Source: Streptomyces pseudovenezuelae
GTDB lineage: Bacteria; Actinomycetota; Actinomycetes; Streptomycetales; Streptomycetaceae
NCBI RefSeq assembly: GCF_001513955.1
Contig: NZ_KQ948148.1
Span: 673,905 to 737,904, forward strand
Direction: 5' to 3'
Length of the DNA: 64,000 bases
The number at the start of each line of letters is the position of its first letter. Position 1 is the stretch's first letter. The translations under genes and the position numbers were made by a program. This document shows, one piece after another, positions 53,008 through 61,546 of this stretch. A model generated the notes under the pieces. That model did no database searches. It was given only the letters and a program-made list of their open reading frames with translations, and was not told the DNA's origin.

Positions 53008-53355
53008 TTGTCCACAGGAATCCACACCCCTCGAAAAGTTATCCACAGGGTGTGCGGGAGGTCTGTGGATTTCGGAATTGATCACTCCGAAACCTGGGGA
53101 TCACGTCGAGGATTCCCCTCGCAAACCCGCTTTTACCCCTACTTTCGAGTGGAAAGTGGTCACCCCAAAGGATTGCCTAAAGGAAAACAGTGGACGAAGG
53201 GTGACGTGCGCGCGTGTGGACACTGATGGGCCCTGAGGGCCGATTTGTCGACAGGGTCGCCTTTTGTTGTCGACTTGTCCCCAGGTCGAGAAGCAGGCCT
53301 GTGGATAACTCCTGTGGATAACTAAAATCTGCAGGTAGGACCGGTGTTGTCCGCA
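53008..53355. other. dense DnaA-box cluster between serS and pheA
   Basis: TTGTCCACA (53008, perfect), TTATCCACA (53039), TGTGGATAA (53300 and 53313), and four nine-mers with one mismatch: TGTGGACAC (53215), TTGTCGACA (53245), TTGTCCCCA (53275), TTGTCCGCA (53347). A weaker TGTGGATTT is at 53064. The 555-bp gap 52814-53368 has no gene. In S. coelicolor a DnaA-binding cluster with high affinity, D78, has been described in this part of the chromosome; whether it is this cluster or the one at 41815 I cannot tell. Confidence 0.85.
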
Positions 53356-53368
53356 GGCAGGACCGGTG

Positions 53369-54301
53369 TCAGAAGCGTCCGTCCTGGCACCGGGCCACCC
53401 AGTCCGAGGCCGCCATGAACTCCTCGTCCGAGGTGCCGGCCAGCGGTGCCCGCAGGTCCGCGGCGTCTTTGTCCGCACGCGGGTACGAACCGAGGAAGCG
53501 CACCTCGCGGCAGATCCGCTTCAGCCCCATCAGCGCCTCCGCCACCCGGCGGTCGCTGATGTGGCCCTCGGCGTCGACGCAGAAGCAGTAGTTGCCGATG
53601 CCTGCGCCCGTGGGCCGGGACTGGAGCAGCATCAGGTTGATACCGCGGGTGGCGAACTCGCCGAGCAGGTCGCGCAGTCCGCCGGGGTGGTCGTCGCGCT
53701 GCCACAGCACGACGGAGGTCTTGTCGGCTCCGGTCGCCGCGGCGGGCCGGGCCGGGCGGCCGACCAGCACGAACCGCGTCTGCGCGTTCTCGGCGTCATG
53801 GATCCCGGTCTCCAGTGCCGTGAGGCCGTACCGGGCCGCGGCGAACGCGCCGGCGAAGGCCGCGTCGTACTGTCCCTCCTGGACCAGCCGGGCCGCGTCC
53901 GCGTTCGAGGCGGCCGACTCCCAGTGGGCGTCCGGGAGGTGCTTCTTCATCCAGTTGCGCACCTGCGGCTGGGCGGCCGGGTGCGCGGAGACCGTCTTGA
54001 TGTCCGCGAGCCCGGTACCCGGCCTGACCAGCAGCGCGAAGGTGATCGACAGCAGCACCTCGCGGTAGATCATCAGCGGGGTGCCCGCGACCAGCTCGTC
54101 GAGGGTGGCGGTGATGCCGCCCTCGACCGAGTTCTCGATCGGCACGAAGGCGGCCTCGGCCTCACCCACGCGCACCGCGTCCAGCGCGGACTGGACCGAG
54201 ACGTAGGGGATCAGCTCCCGGGTCGCCGCCTCGGGAAGGGTCCGCAGCGCGACTTCGGTGAAGGTCCCCTCAGGGCCCAGATACGCATAGCTCGCTGGCA
54301 T
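53369..54301 (-). CDS. pheA: prephenate dehydratase
   Basis: 310 residues. The N-terminal dehydratase opens YAYLGPEGTFTEVALR and carries NAQTRFVLVG with the catalytic Thr-Arg-Phe. The C-terminal ACT domain (about 200-285) has LMLLQSRP in the place of the common ESRP motif. It makes phenylpyruvate for phenylalanine and is expected to be feedback-inhibited by phenylalanine through the ACT domain. It is monofunctional, with no chorismate mutase. Confidence 0.94.
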   Translation of the reverse strand: MPASYAYLGPEGTFTEVALRTLPEAATRELIPYVSVQSALDAVRVGEAEAAFVPIENSVEGGITATLDELVAGTPLMIYREVLLSITFALLVRPGTGLADIKTVSAHPAAQPQVRNWMKKHLPDAHWESAASNADAARLVQEGQYDAAFAGAFAAARYGLTALETGIHDAENAQTRFVLVGRPARPAAATGADKTSVVLWQRDDHPGGLRDLLGEFATRGINLMLLQSRPTGAGIGNYCFCVDAEGHISDRRVAEALMGLKRICREVRFLGSYPRADKDAADLRAPLAGTSDEEFMAASDWVARCQDGRF

Positions 54302-54404
54302 GACCTCACCCTAATGGCCCTTGCGAAACGGCACGCACCTGTCTCAGGAGTGCCCCTCCGCCGAGTGAAACGGCGTGACCAAGGGACCACCCTGGACGTT
54401 CGCG

Positions 54405-54521
54405 TGACCGGCTGACCGGCTGACCGGCTGACCGGCTGACCGGCTGACCGGCTGACCGGCTGACCGGCTGACCGGCTGACCGGCTGACCGGCTGACCGGC
54501 TGACCGGCTGACCGGCTGACC
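54405..54521. repeat. exact 8-bp tandem repeat, 14.6 copies
   Basis: The unit TGACCGGC is repeated 14 times without change (54405-54516), then TGACC. It lies between pheA and dtpA. Since 8 is not a multiple of 3, all frames read through it without stop, producing spurious ORFs in the minus frames. Confidence 0.95.
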
Positions 54522-54600
54522 CAGGCGCCGCCCTCGCCACCCAAGCGGCACCCCCGCCGTCCCGCCCGTCTTCACCCCGCCCCGCCCGCACTCCCCGCTC

Positions 54601-55878
54601 TCACCCCTCCAGCAGCCGCTGCCCCACGTACTCCCCCTCCGCCGCCCCGCCCGGCACCGCGAACAGGCCGCTCGACTCGTGCCGGATGTACTGGGAGAGC
54701 GCGTCCCCGCGGTCGAGCTTGCGCTGGAGCGGGACGAAGCCGCGCAGCGGGTCCGCCTGCCAGCAGACGAACAGCAGCCCCGCGTCCGGAGCGCCGTCCG
54801 CGTCGATGCCGTCGTGGTACGAGAACGGGCGGCGCAGGATGGCCGCGCCCCCGTTCTGGTCGGGCCGGGTGATCCGGGCGTGGGCGTTGACCGGGACGAG
54901 CAGATCGCCCTGGGCGTCCGTCTTCTCCAGGTCCATCGCGGTCGTCTCGGTGCCCCCGGACAGGGCCGCGCCGTTCGCCTTGCGGCGCCCGATGACGGCC
55001 TCCTGGGTCCCCAGGGACAACTTCTCCCAGTCGTCCAACAGCATCCGGATGCGACGTACGACCGCGTAGGAGCCGTTCGCCATCCACGCGGGCGTGCCGG
55101 ATTCCGGGACGAAGACGCGCCGGTCGAAGTCGGACTCGCCCGGCTTCGGATTGCGCGTGCCGTCCAGCTGGCCCATGAGGTTGCGGGCCGTCATGGGGTG
55201 GGCCGTGGCTCCCGGGGTGCGGTTGAAGCCGTTCATCTGCCAGCGGACCTTCGCCGCGCCGCCCGCGTCCTTCTGGACCGCGCGCAGGGCGTGGAAGGCG
55301 ACCAGGGCGTCGTCGGCGCCGATCTGCACCCACAGATCGCCGTTGCTGCGGGCCTTGTCGAGCTGGTCGGAGGAGAAGTCGGGGAGCGGGTCGAGGGCGA
55401 CCGGACGCTGCTTCTCCAGTCCGGTGCGGGAGAAGAAGCTGTGCCCGAAGCCGAAGGTCAGCGTCAGTGAGGAGGGGCCGGCGTCCCGGGCGACGTCCGT
55501 GTCGTGGGCCCCGGTGGCCTCGCCGGCCATCAGCCGCCGAGCCGTCTGCGACCAGCGGCGCAGCAGCGCGGCGGCCTCCTTGCGCCCGGCGCCCGCCGCG
55601 AGGTCGAAGGCGACGAGATGGCCACGGGCCTGGAGGCCCTCGGTGATGCCGGCCTGATGTTTCCCGTGAAACATCACCTCGTCGCTGCCGACCGAGGTCA
55701 GCGCAGTCGCCGCGGCGGGTGCGGCGGCATAGCCCACGGCCGCGCCGGCCGCGCCGAGGACGAGCCCGGTGGCGCCGGCGGTGCCGAGCAGGGCACGGCG
55801 TGAGATGCCCTGCCCCGCGGCGGGACTCTCCTCTGTGGCGGCGGCTTCGGCGACGCCGGGAAGGGACTGTTCAGCCAT
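54601..55878 (-). CDS. dtpA: Tat-exported DyP-type peroxidase (DtpA/EfeB-like)
   Basis: 425 residues. The twin-arginine signal is SRRALLGTAG (about 26-35), followed by a hydrophobic stretch. The DyP motif GQLDGTRNPKPGE, the haem-ligand histidine region and the distal Arg in RRPFSYHDG are present. In S. lividans the homologous gene in the same operon, dtpA, is needed to mature the copper oxidase GlxA and for development. The HQAGI region reads FHGKHQAGI and its DNA is a one-mismatch parS copy. Confidence 0.9.
   Translation of the reverse strand: MAEQSLPGVAEAAATEESPAAGQGISRRALLGTAGATGLVLGAAGAAVGYAAAPAAATALTSVGSDEVMFHGKHQAGITEGLQARGHLVAFDLAAGAGRKEAAALLRRWSQTARRLMAGEATGAHDTDVARDAGPSSLTLTFGFGHSFFSRTGLEKQRPVALDPLPDFSSDQLDKARSNGDLWVQIGADDALVAFHALRAVQKDAGGAAKVRWQMNGFNRTPGATAHPMTARNLMGQLDGTRNPKPGESDFDRRVFVPESGTPAWMANGSYAVVRRIRMLLDDWEKLSLGTQEAVIGRRKANGAALSGGTETTAMDLEKTDAQGDLLVPVNAHARITRPDQNGGAAILRRPFSYHDGIDADGAPDAGLLFVCWQADPLRGFVPLQRKLDRGDALSQYIRHESSGLFAVPGGAAEGEYVGQRLLEG
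55659..55672. other. parS-like site inside dtpA, one mismatch
   Basis: GTTTCCCGTGAAAC differs at position 6. It is in the coding region, so it may be constrained by the protein or arise by chance. Confidence 0.45.
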
Positions 55879-55886
55879 GGTGCGGT

Positions 55887-57833
55887 TCAGCCGATCTGCG
55901 CGTTCTTGGAGACGGTCGTCTGGTCGATGTCGGAGGTCCGCACGGTCACGGCGACCTTCCAGTCGCCCGCCATGGGGATCTGTACGTTGCTCGCCGACCA
56001 GTGGCCCGTGGCGATGCGGTCGGGGGTGACGGCCAGCGGCCCGATCTTCTTGGCCTCCAGGGTGAGGGCGACCTTGACTTCGGGGATGTCGAAGGCCCGG
56101 CCGTTGGACCGCTGGACGTAGACGTGCATCTCGTTGCCGCCCACGCGCGCGGGGTCGAAGTCGACCGTCACGACGCCCTTGCCGTCGGTGCCGCCGGTGT
56201 CGAAGGACATGTCCAGGGTCACCGCACCGGACCCGGCCGAGGAGGACGAGGAGGAGGACGAGGAGGCCGCCGTGGCCGCCTTGGCGTCCTCCTCCGTACG
56301 GCCGGGCTCGGTCTGCGTCAGCACGGTCGTGACCGCCAGCAGCACGACCGCGACACCGGCCTCGGCGAGCACCGAGCGGCGCAGCCCGAACCGGTTCGGA
56401 TCGGCGTCCCGCGTCCGCTTCTGGCGCGCGGAGTCCATCGCGGCCTGCTGCCGGGCGAGCTGAGCGGCCCGCTTGGAGTCACCCGCGCCCTTCGAACCGG
56501 CCCCCTTGGACTTGCCGGGGCCGGCTCCGGAGCCGGAAGCATTCGCGGCGACCCGCTCCTTGTCCGGCATCCGCTCCTTCTGCTGCGCCCGCTTCCCCCG
56601 CTGCACCACCGTGTCGGCGAGCTGCCCGGTCCACCGCCGCGAGATGAACGCGATCCCGACCAGCAGCGCCACCAGCCCGATCTTGACCAGCAGCAGCTGC
56701 CCGTACCGGGTCCCGGTGAACGCCGACCAGGAGCCCAGCTGCCGCCAGGACTGGTAGACGCCGGTCGCGACCAGCGCGACGACGCTGCCGAAGGCGACCT
56801 GGGAGAACCGTCGTACGGCGGCCGACTCGACCGGGACCTCGGAGCGGTACAGCGCGACGAGCAGCGCGGTCAGCCCGCCGAGCCAGCCGGCCACGGCCAG
56901 CAGGTGGAGGACGTCGACGGGCATCGCGATGCCCGTCTGGAGGCCCACCGAGGCGTGTTCGGCCATCGCCCAGCTCGCCGCGAGCCCGGCCGCGACGACG
57001 GTCCCGCCGATCGCGAGCCCGAAGGTGAGGTCCCGCTTCTCCTCGTCCTCGCGCTTGTCATAGGCCCCGAAGAGCACGGAGATGAACAGGGCGGCCGCCG
57101 CGAGCAGCAGCAGCCGGGAGACGAGGGCCGCACCCGACTTGGTCTGGAGCACGTTCCCGAGCAGGTCCAGGTCGAAGATGTCGCCGACCTTCCCGGAGCC
57201 CGTGTAGGAGCCGCGCAGCAGGAGCAGCAGCAGGGTGGCCGCGGTGAGCGTGAGCCAGCCGCCGACGACGAGCCGCTGCATGGGCCGTACTCCGGCGCCG
57301 CGCTGCCAGCAGCCGAGCACGAAGGCGGCGCCGCCGACCAGCACGATGAAGCCGGCGTACGACATGTACCGCCCGAAGCCGTACAGCCAGCCGACGAACC
57401 CGCCGCCCGCGGTCTCCCCGGAGACGGAGACCGAGGTGGTCGAGGGGGCGCCGATGGAGAAGGTGAAGGCACCGGCGACGGGATGGCTGTCGGCGGAGAC
57501 GACCTGGTAGGTGACGGTGTAGGTGCCGTCGGGCAGTCCGCTGTGGAGTTTCACGGCGTACGTCGTGCCGCTGACCTCGGACGGCTTGCCCTGCTGGACG
57601 GCCTTGCCCTTGGGGTCGAGGACGCGCAGCGAGTCGTTCGACAGGGCGACCTTCTCGGAGAAGGTCAGCGAGACCTGGTCGGGCGCCTTGTCGACCACCA
57701 CCCCCTGCTGGGGGTCGCTGCCGGTGAGCGCGGCGTGCGCCGAGGCCGGCCCGGCCGTGGTCAGCAGCAGGCCGCACGCGGCCAGGAGCAGCAGTACCAG
57801 GGTCCGGACGCGGGGGGCGATGGTCTGCGTCAA
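55887..57833 (-). CDS. CopC-CopD fusion copper-handling membrane protein
   Basis: 648 residues from TTG 57833, with GGAGGGA ahead. A signal peptide ends ASA, followed by a CopC domain whose first residue is His (HAALTGSDPQQG), the usual Cu(II) ligand, and ADSHPVAGAF. Then come about eight membrane helices of CopD, a cytoplasmic basic stretch, and a C-terminal extracytoplasmic FixH/YtkA-like domain (GNEMHVYVQRS). It is predicted to take copper across the membrane. Second in the dtpA operon. Confidence 0.9.
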   Translation of the reverse strand: MTQTIAPRVRTLVLLLLAACGLLLTTAGPASAHAALTGSDPQQGVVVDKAPDQVSLTFSEKVALSNDSLRVLDPKGKAVQQGKPSEVSGTTYAVKLHSGLPDGTYTVTYQVVSADSHPVAGAFTFSIGAPSTTSVSVSGETAGGGFVGWLYGFGRYMSYAGFIVLVGGAAFVLGCWQRGAGVRPMQRLVVGGWLTLTAATLLLLLLRGSYTGSGKVGDIFDLDLLGNVLQTKSGAALVSRLLLLAAAALFISVLFGAYDKREDEEKRDLTFGLAIGGTVVAAGLAASWAMAEHASVGLQTGIAMPVDVLHLLAVAGWLGGLTALLVALYRSEVPVESAAVRRFSQVAFGSVVALVATGVYQSWRQLGSWSAFTGTRYGQLLLVKIGLVALLVGIAFISRRWTGQLADTVVQRGKRAQQKERMPDKERVAANASGSGAGPGKSKGAGSKGAGDSKRAAQLARQQAAMDSARQKRTRDADPNRFGLRRSVLAEAGVAVVLLAVTTVLTQTEPGRTEEDAKAATAASSSSSSSSSAGSGAVTLDMSFDTGGTDGKGVVTVDFDPARVGGNEMHVYVQRSNGRAFDIPEVKVALTLEAKKIGPLAVTPDRIATGHWSASNVQIPMAGDWKVAVTVRTSDIDQTTVSKNAQIG

Positions 57834-57846
57834 GGTGGTCCCTCCC

Positions 57847-58299
57847 TCAGTGTCCGGTCTTGGGGACGTAGGTCGCCGACTTCACCGGCATCTTCACGAC
57901 GACGGGGTCGGACGTGGCGAAGTGCAGTTCGACGGTGACCGTCCGGCCCTCCTTCGGGGTCCGCTTCAGCTTGTCGAACATCAGATGGTTGGCGCCGCTT
58001 TTGAACACGAGTTGACCGTGGGCCGGGACGGGCAGGCGGGAGACCTGCTCCATCGCGCCGCCGTCGGTCGTGTGCATCGTGACCTCGCCCTCGTCGCTGG
58101 TGACCGAGGTCAGCTCGTCCTTCGACGAGCCGGAGTTGGAGATGACCAGGTACCCGGCGGCCATGTCGGCGGAGACGGGCTGCGGGATGTAGGCACCGGA
58201 GACGCTGAGGCCTGCCGAGGAGTCGCCGCCGTCCGAACAGCCGGCCAGCAGCAGGGCCGCCCCCGTCAGGACGGCGAGCCCGGTGGACGCGCGGTTCAC
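57847..58299 (-). CDS. ecuC: extracytoplasmic copper chaperone (PCuAC type), lipoprotein
   Basis: 150 residues. The lipobox LLAGC sits after the signal peptide. The copper site follows the PCuAC pattern: MHTTDGGAM and later NHLMF. It hands Cu(I) to Sco and cytochrome oxidase or GlxA-like enzymes. GTG 58299 overlaps the sco stop by four bases (GTGA). Confidence 0.9.
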   Translation of the reverse strand: MNRASTGLAVLTGAALLLAGCSDGGDSSAGLSVSGAYIPQPVSADMAAGYLVISNSGSSKDELTSVTSDEGEVTMHTTDGGAMEQVSRLPVPAHGQLVFKSGANHLMFDKLKRTPKEGRTVTVELHFATSDPVVVKMPVKSATYVPKTGH

Positions 58300-58952
58300 G
58301 GGTTCTGCCCCTTGATGAGCTTGGGCAGGTCCTTGGTGTAGTCGTCGACGGTGGCGTCCTCGCCGTAGAGGACGTATCCCTGGTCGGTCCTGGGGGAGAA
58401 GGCGACGACCTGGGTGCCGTGCACCGAGACGGTCTTGCCGGTCTTCTTGTCCTTGTGGGTCGGCTCGATGGAGATGCCGAGGGTGCGGGCGCTCGCCTGG
58501 ATGGTGGCGAAGTCGCCGGTCAGGCCCACGAACTCGGTGTCGATGCCCTTGAGCCACTTGCCGAGCTCGGCCGGGGTGTCGCGGGCCGGGTCGGTGGTGA
58601 CGAAGACGACGGTCAGCTTGTCCTGCTCGGACTTGGGCAGCTGCTTCTTCGCGACGGCGATGTTGTTCATCGTCAGCGGGCAGATGTCGGGGCAGTGGGT
58701 GTAGCCGAAGTAGATCAGCGTCGGCCTGCCCTTCGTCTCCTTGCGGAGGTCGTACTTGCCGCCCTTGGTGTCGGTGAGGACCAGGTCCGGCTTCTCGAAC
58801 GGCTGGTCGAGGACGGTGGCCGCCTTGTCCGAGCCGGACTCCTCCGAGACCACGGAGACGGGGGAGCCGCTGTCGTCACCGCTGCCGCAGGCGGAGAGGG
58901 TCAGGGTGGCGGCGGCGACCAGCGCGGCCGCCGCGAACATCTTCTTGCGCAT
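58296..58952 (-). CDS. sco: Sco1/SenC-family copper chaperone, lipoprotein
   Basis: 218 residues. The lipobox LSAC lies at about residue 22. The thioredoxin fold carries the copper-binding CPDIC in YTHCPDICPLT, and the third ligand His in VSVHGTQVV. Sco supplies copper to cytochrome c oxidase; in S. lividans it is also required for morphological development. First gene of the sco-ecuC-copCD-dtpA set. Confidence 0.93.
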   Translation of the reverse strand: MRKKMFAAAALVAAATLTLSACGSGDDSGSPVSVVSEESGSDKAATVLDQPFEKPDLVLTDTKGGKYDLRKETKGRPTLIYFGYTHCPDICPLTMNNIAVAKKQLPKSEQDKLTVVFVTTDPARDTPAELGKWLKGIDTEFVGLTGDFATIQASARTLGISIEPTHKDKKTGKTVSVHGTQVVAFSPRTDQGYVLYGEDATVDDYTKDLPKLIKGQNP

Positions 58953-59033
58953 ATCGAAATGTCCCAGAGGTAAGTTTTTCGGTGGTGCGCGCCGGGGTCG
59001 TACGGACCCCGGCGCGCGTCCCGCGCGTACAGG

Positions 59034-59771
59034 TCAGGCGTCGCTGCGCCGGCGGCCGGCGAGCACGCCGTAGGCCACGCCCAGCGCGCCGACGACGATG
59101 CCGACCACGCCGAGGACACGGGCGGTGGTGTCACTGCTGTCGCCGTCGGAGGCCTCGGTGGCCGCGGCGGCGTTCTCGGTCTTGGCGTCGGCCTCCTCAG
59201 CGGCCGTCGAGCCGTGGTGTCCGTCCTCGGAGGCCGCGGACAGGGCGAGGACGGGAGCCGGCGTCTCGGGCTCCTCCGCGCCGTCCTCCTGGACCTCGAT
59301 CCAGCGCACGACCTCCTTGTTGGAGTAGGTCTGGATCGCCTTGAAGACCAGTTCGTCGGCGTCCTCGGGCAGGGCGCCGACGGAGACCGGGAACTTCTCG
59401 AAGTAGCCGGGCTTGATGCCGCCGTCCTTGCCGGTGGCGGTCCAGGTGACCTTGGAGACAGCCTCGGTGATCTGCTCGCCGTGCAGGGTGAGCGGCTTGG
59501 CGAGCTTGGACTTGGTGACCTCGATCTTCCAGCCCGGCATCGGCTCCGGCATGACGGAGGCCAGCGGGTGGTCGGCCGGGAAGTTGACCTCGAGCCTGGT
59601 GGTGGAGGCGTTGTCGCGCTCGTTGGGAACCTTGAAGTCCACGACCGCGTAACCGCCCTTGGCGGCGGTGCCCTCGGCCTGCACGCTGACGTGCGCGAAC
59701 GCGGGTGAGGACAGACCGATGACGGCGGTGGCGGCGACGGCACCGGTGGCGGCGAGACGAGAAGCCTTCAT
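59034..59771 (-). CDS. YcnI-like DUF1775 copper-binding membrane-anchored protein
   Basis: 245 residues. After the signal peptide (ending SSPAFA) the mature protein starts HVSVQAEG, so the first histidine can bind copper as in YcnI of B. subtilis; the conserved tryptophan is in MPGWKIEV. A disordered acidic stretch follows, and a C-terminal membrane helix (VVGIVVGALGVAYGVLAG) with GRRRSDA inside. GGAG stands nine bases before ATG 59771. Confidence 0.9.
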   Translation of the reverse strand: MKASRLAATGAVAATAVIGLSSPAFAHVSVQAEGTAAKGGYAVVDFKVPNERDNASTTRLEVNFPADHPLASVMPEPMPGWKIEVTKSKLAKPLTLHGEQITEAVSKVTWTATGKDGGIKPGYFEKFPVSVGALPEDADELVFKAIQTYSNKEVVRWIEVQEDGAEEPETPAPVLALSAASEDGHHGSTAAEEADAKTENAAAATEASDGDSSDTTARVLGVVGIVVGALGVAYGVLAGRRRSDA

Positions 59772-59932
59772 GAAGAGCACTCCGCTTCGAAAGGGGTGGC
59801 TGTGAAGAGGGGTACGCGTGCGCACACGCGCGTGCCGCACGACGGCGGCCCTCATCCAGGTCCTTCCAGGTCCGTCGGGGACCGTCCAGGACCTCGCGGG
59901 TCCCTCGGAAGTGGAGTGGTGGTCGCGTCGCG

Positions 59933-60787
59933 TCAGGCGGCGAGAGCGAGTTCGGCGGCGGCCGGCGGCCCGCGCCTGATCACCGTGTGCTGGAGTGCCG
60001 CGGTACACGGGCGGGGCGGGAGGAGCGATACGGCCAGCGGGGCGCGCGGCCCGGTGTTGGGAGCCCCCGGCAGTCCCGCACGCAGGGCACGCACCAGGGC
60101 GAGCGCCCCGCGCAGGGATCGTACGAGTGCCCCCTCGGCGACCGACTGCGCCGAGCAGGTGGAGAGTTCGGCGAGCCGGAGCAGCGCCAGGTCCCCGTGC
60201 CGCAGCAGCCATCCGGCGGCGACGGCAGCGAGGACGTGCCCGAGGATCATCGGCAGGGACGGCCAGACGGAGCCGGCGCTCATGGCGTCCGCGGATTGGG
60301 GCATCGCGGTGGTGCCGGTACCGGGATAGAGCCGCGCGTCGGTGAGGATCTTCTGCGCCTGCGCCGGGCTGATCGCCGCGGCGGTGGTCCCGCACAGCAG
60401 CCGTGCGGCCTGCTGGACCAGCGTGGCGTCGGACACCGGCGGCACGGACGACATCGACATGGACGACATCGACGACATCGACGACGTCGAGAACAGCGAC
60501 GACGACATCGCGGCCGTGCCGTGCTGCCCGAGCCCGAAGAGCACATGCAGCACGGTCTGTCCGACCGCGAGCAGTGTCGCGATCCCCGCCAGCGAGCGCG
60601 CGCGCCCGGCGAGAGGTGCCACGACGAGAAGGACCCCGGTGAACCCCGCGCCGAGCGTCCACAGCGGAACCGTGGCGCAGGAGGCGAGGGAGTGACCGGC
60701 CGCGGCCAGCACGACGCAGACCGCGGCGAACACCGCGGCCCGCAGAACCCGGAGATCTCCTCCGGAGCGCGCGTGGGGGGCAGTCAT
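59933..60787 (-). CDS. membrane protein with Met/Ser-rich loop, beside copper genes
   Basis: 284 residues. Hydrophobic segments lie near 17-35, 40-58, 66-85 and 178-195. Between them, near 93-113, is MSSSLFSTSSMSSMSSMSMS, a methionine/serine repeat of the kind seen in extracytoplasmic Cu(I)-binding proteins. Three or four histidines lie nearby. I do not recognise the family. Its position after ycnI suggests a part in copper handling. Confidence 0.75.
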   Translation of the reverse strand: MTAPHARSGGDLRVLRAAVFAAVCVVLAAAGHSLASCATVPLWTLGAGFTGVLLVVAPLAGRARSLAGIATLLAVGQTVLHVLFGLGQHGTAAMSSSLFSTSSMSSMSSMSMSSVPPVSDATLVQQAARLLCGTTAAAISPAQAQKILTDARLYPGTGTTAMPQSADAMSAGSVWPSLPMILGHVLAAVAAGWLLRHGDLALLRLAELSTCSAQSVAEGALVRSLRGALALVRALRAGLPGAPNTGPRAPLAVSLLPPRPCTAALQHTVIRRGPPAAAELALAA

Positions 60788-60920
60788 GGCGGGCTCATCA
60801 TCGCACTGGGCTTATGAGCGCCATACGGCAGGTCCACAAGATGACGTACGAGGGGTACGCCCGGAAGGTCACTTCTGGTGCGCGCTGTCCCACATACACC
60901 GTGCGTTGTCGCCGACACAT

Positions 60921-60934
60921 CGCCCATATGGGCG
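60921..60934. promoter_or_regulatory. perfect 14-bp palindrome in a divergent promoter region
   Basis: CGCCCATATGGGCG lies between the Met/Ser-rich membrane protein (start 60787) and the ATPase gene (start 61018). It could be an operator; no known regulator is assigned. Confidence 0.45.
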
Positions 60935-61017
60935 GCATCACGTCAACGATGTGCTTACACCGGGGCGCGCGCGGCAATACGTAACGGTATGTCGAGCCGC
61001 GGCCAGGAGGCTGGAGC

Positions 61018-61458
61018 ATGAGCATCTGGTGGTCACTCCATCTGCGGCGCGAGGCTGCGAGCGTTCCGCTCGCCCGGCGTCTGCTGCTCGGCACCATGGA
61101 GACCGCGGGCGTCGACCCGGACGTCTCCTACGACCTCTCCCTAGCCCTCAGCGAGGCCTGCGCCAACGCGGTGGAGCACGGCGGGGAGAGCGGGCCGCAG
61201 GACTCCACGGCGGCCTACCGGGTCACCGCCTACCTCGACGGCGAGAAGTGCCGGATCGAGGTCACCGACTCCGGCCCGGGCTTCCCGCCCGTGCGGCCCC
61301 GCCCCACCCCCGTGGAGGCGGAGAGCGGCCGCGGCCTCGGTCTCATCCAGGAACTCGCCGACCACGTCCAGATCGGCAACAAGCCGGGCCGGGGTGCCGT
61401 GGTGAGCTTCGACAAGATCCTCAAGTGGCGCAAGGACGCACCGCTGATGGCGGTGTGA
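61018..61458 (+). CDS. anti-sigma-factor-like histidine-kinase-type ATPase
   Basis: 146 residues of the RsbW/SpoIIAB GHKL fold. N box EACANAVEHGG, G1 DSGPGFPP, and G2 GRGLGLIQ. Streptomycetes carry dozens of such proteins; partner sigma or anti-anti-sigma genes are not adjacent. ATG 61018 follows GGAGGCTGGAGC. Confidence 0.88.
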   Translation: MSIWWSLHLRREAASVPLARRLLLGTMETAGVDPDVSYDLSLALSEACANAVEHGGESGPQDSTAAYRVTAYLDGEKCRIEVTDSGPGFPPVRPRPTPVEAESGRGLGLIQELADHVQIGNKPGRGAVVSFDKILKWRKDAPLMAV

Positions 61459-61546
61459 AGACCGGGCTTCAGCTTTCTCGGCATCCTCAGGCTGCGCACA
61501 GCCTCCCCCCACGCTCCTGACGGCCAGGGCTCCTAATTTCCTGCCC

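Noticed and set aside
54405..54521. CRISPR-like array
   Set aside because: The units are contiguous 8-mers with no spacers. No cas gene is present. It is a simple tandem repeat.
54211..54591. Minus frames of about 66-126 codons encoding SAGQPVSR repeats
   Set aside because: They exist only because the 8-bp repeat has no stop codon in any frame. There is no start signal or domain.
55719..57938. 739-codon plus-strand frame over copCD and the start of dtpA
   Set aside because: Gly/Arg/Asp-rich mirror of the CopC-CopD gene; no motif and no ribosome-binding site.
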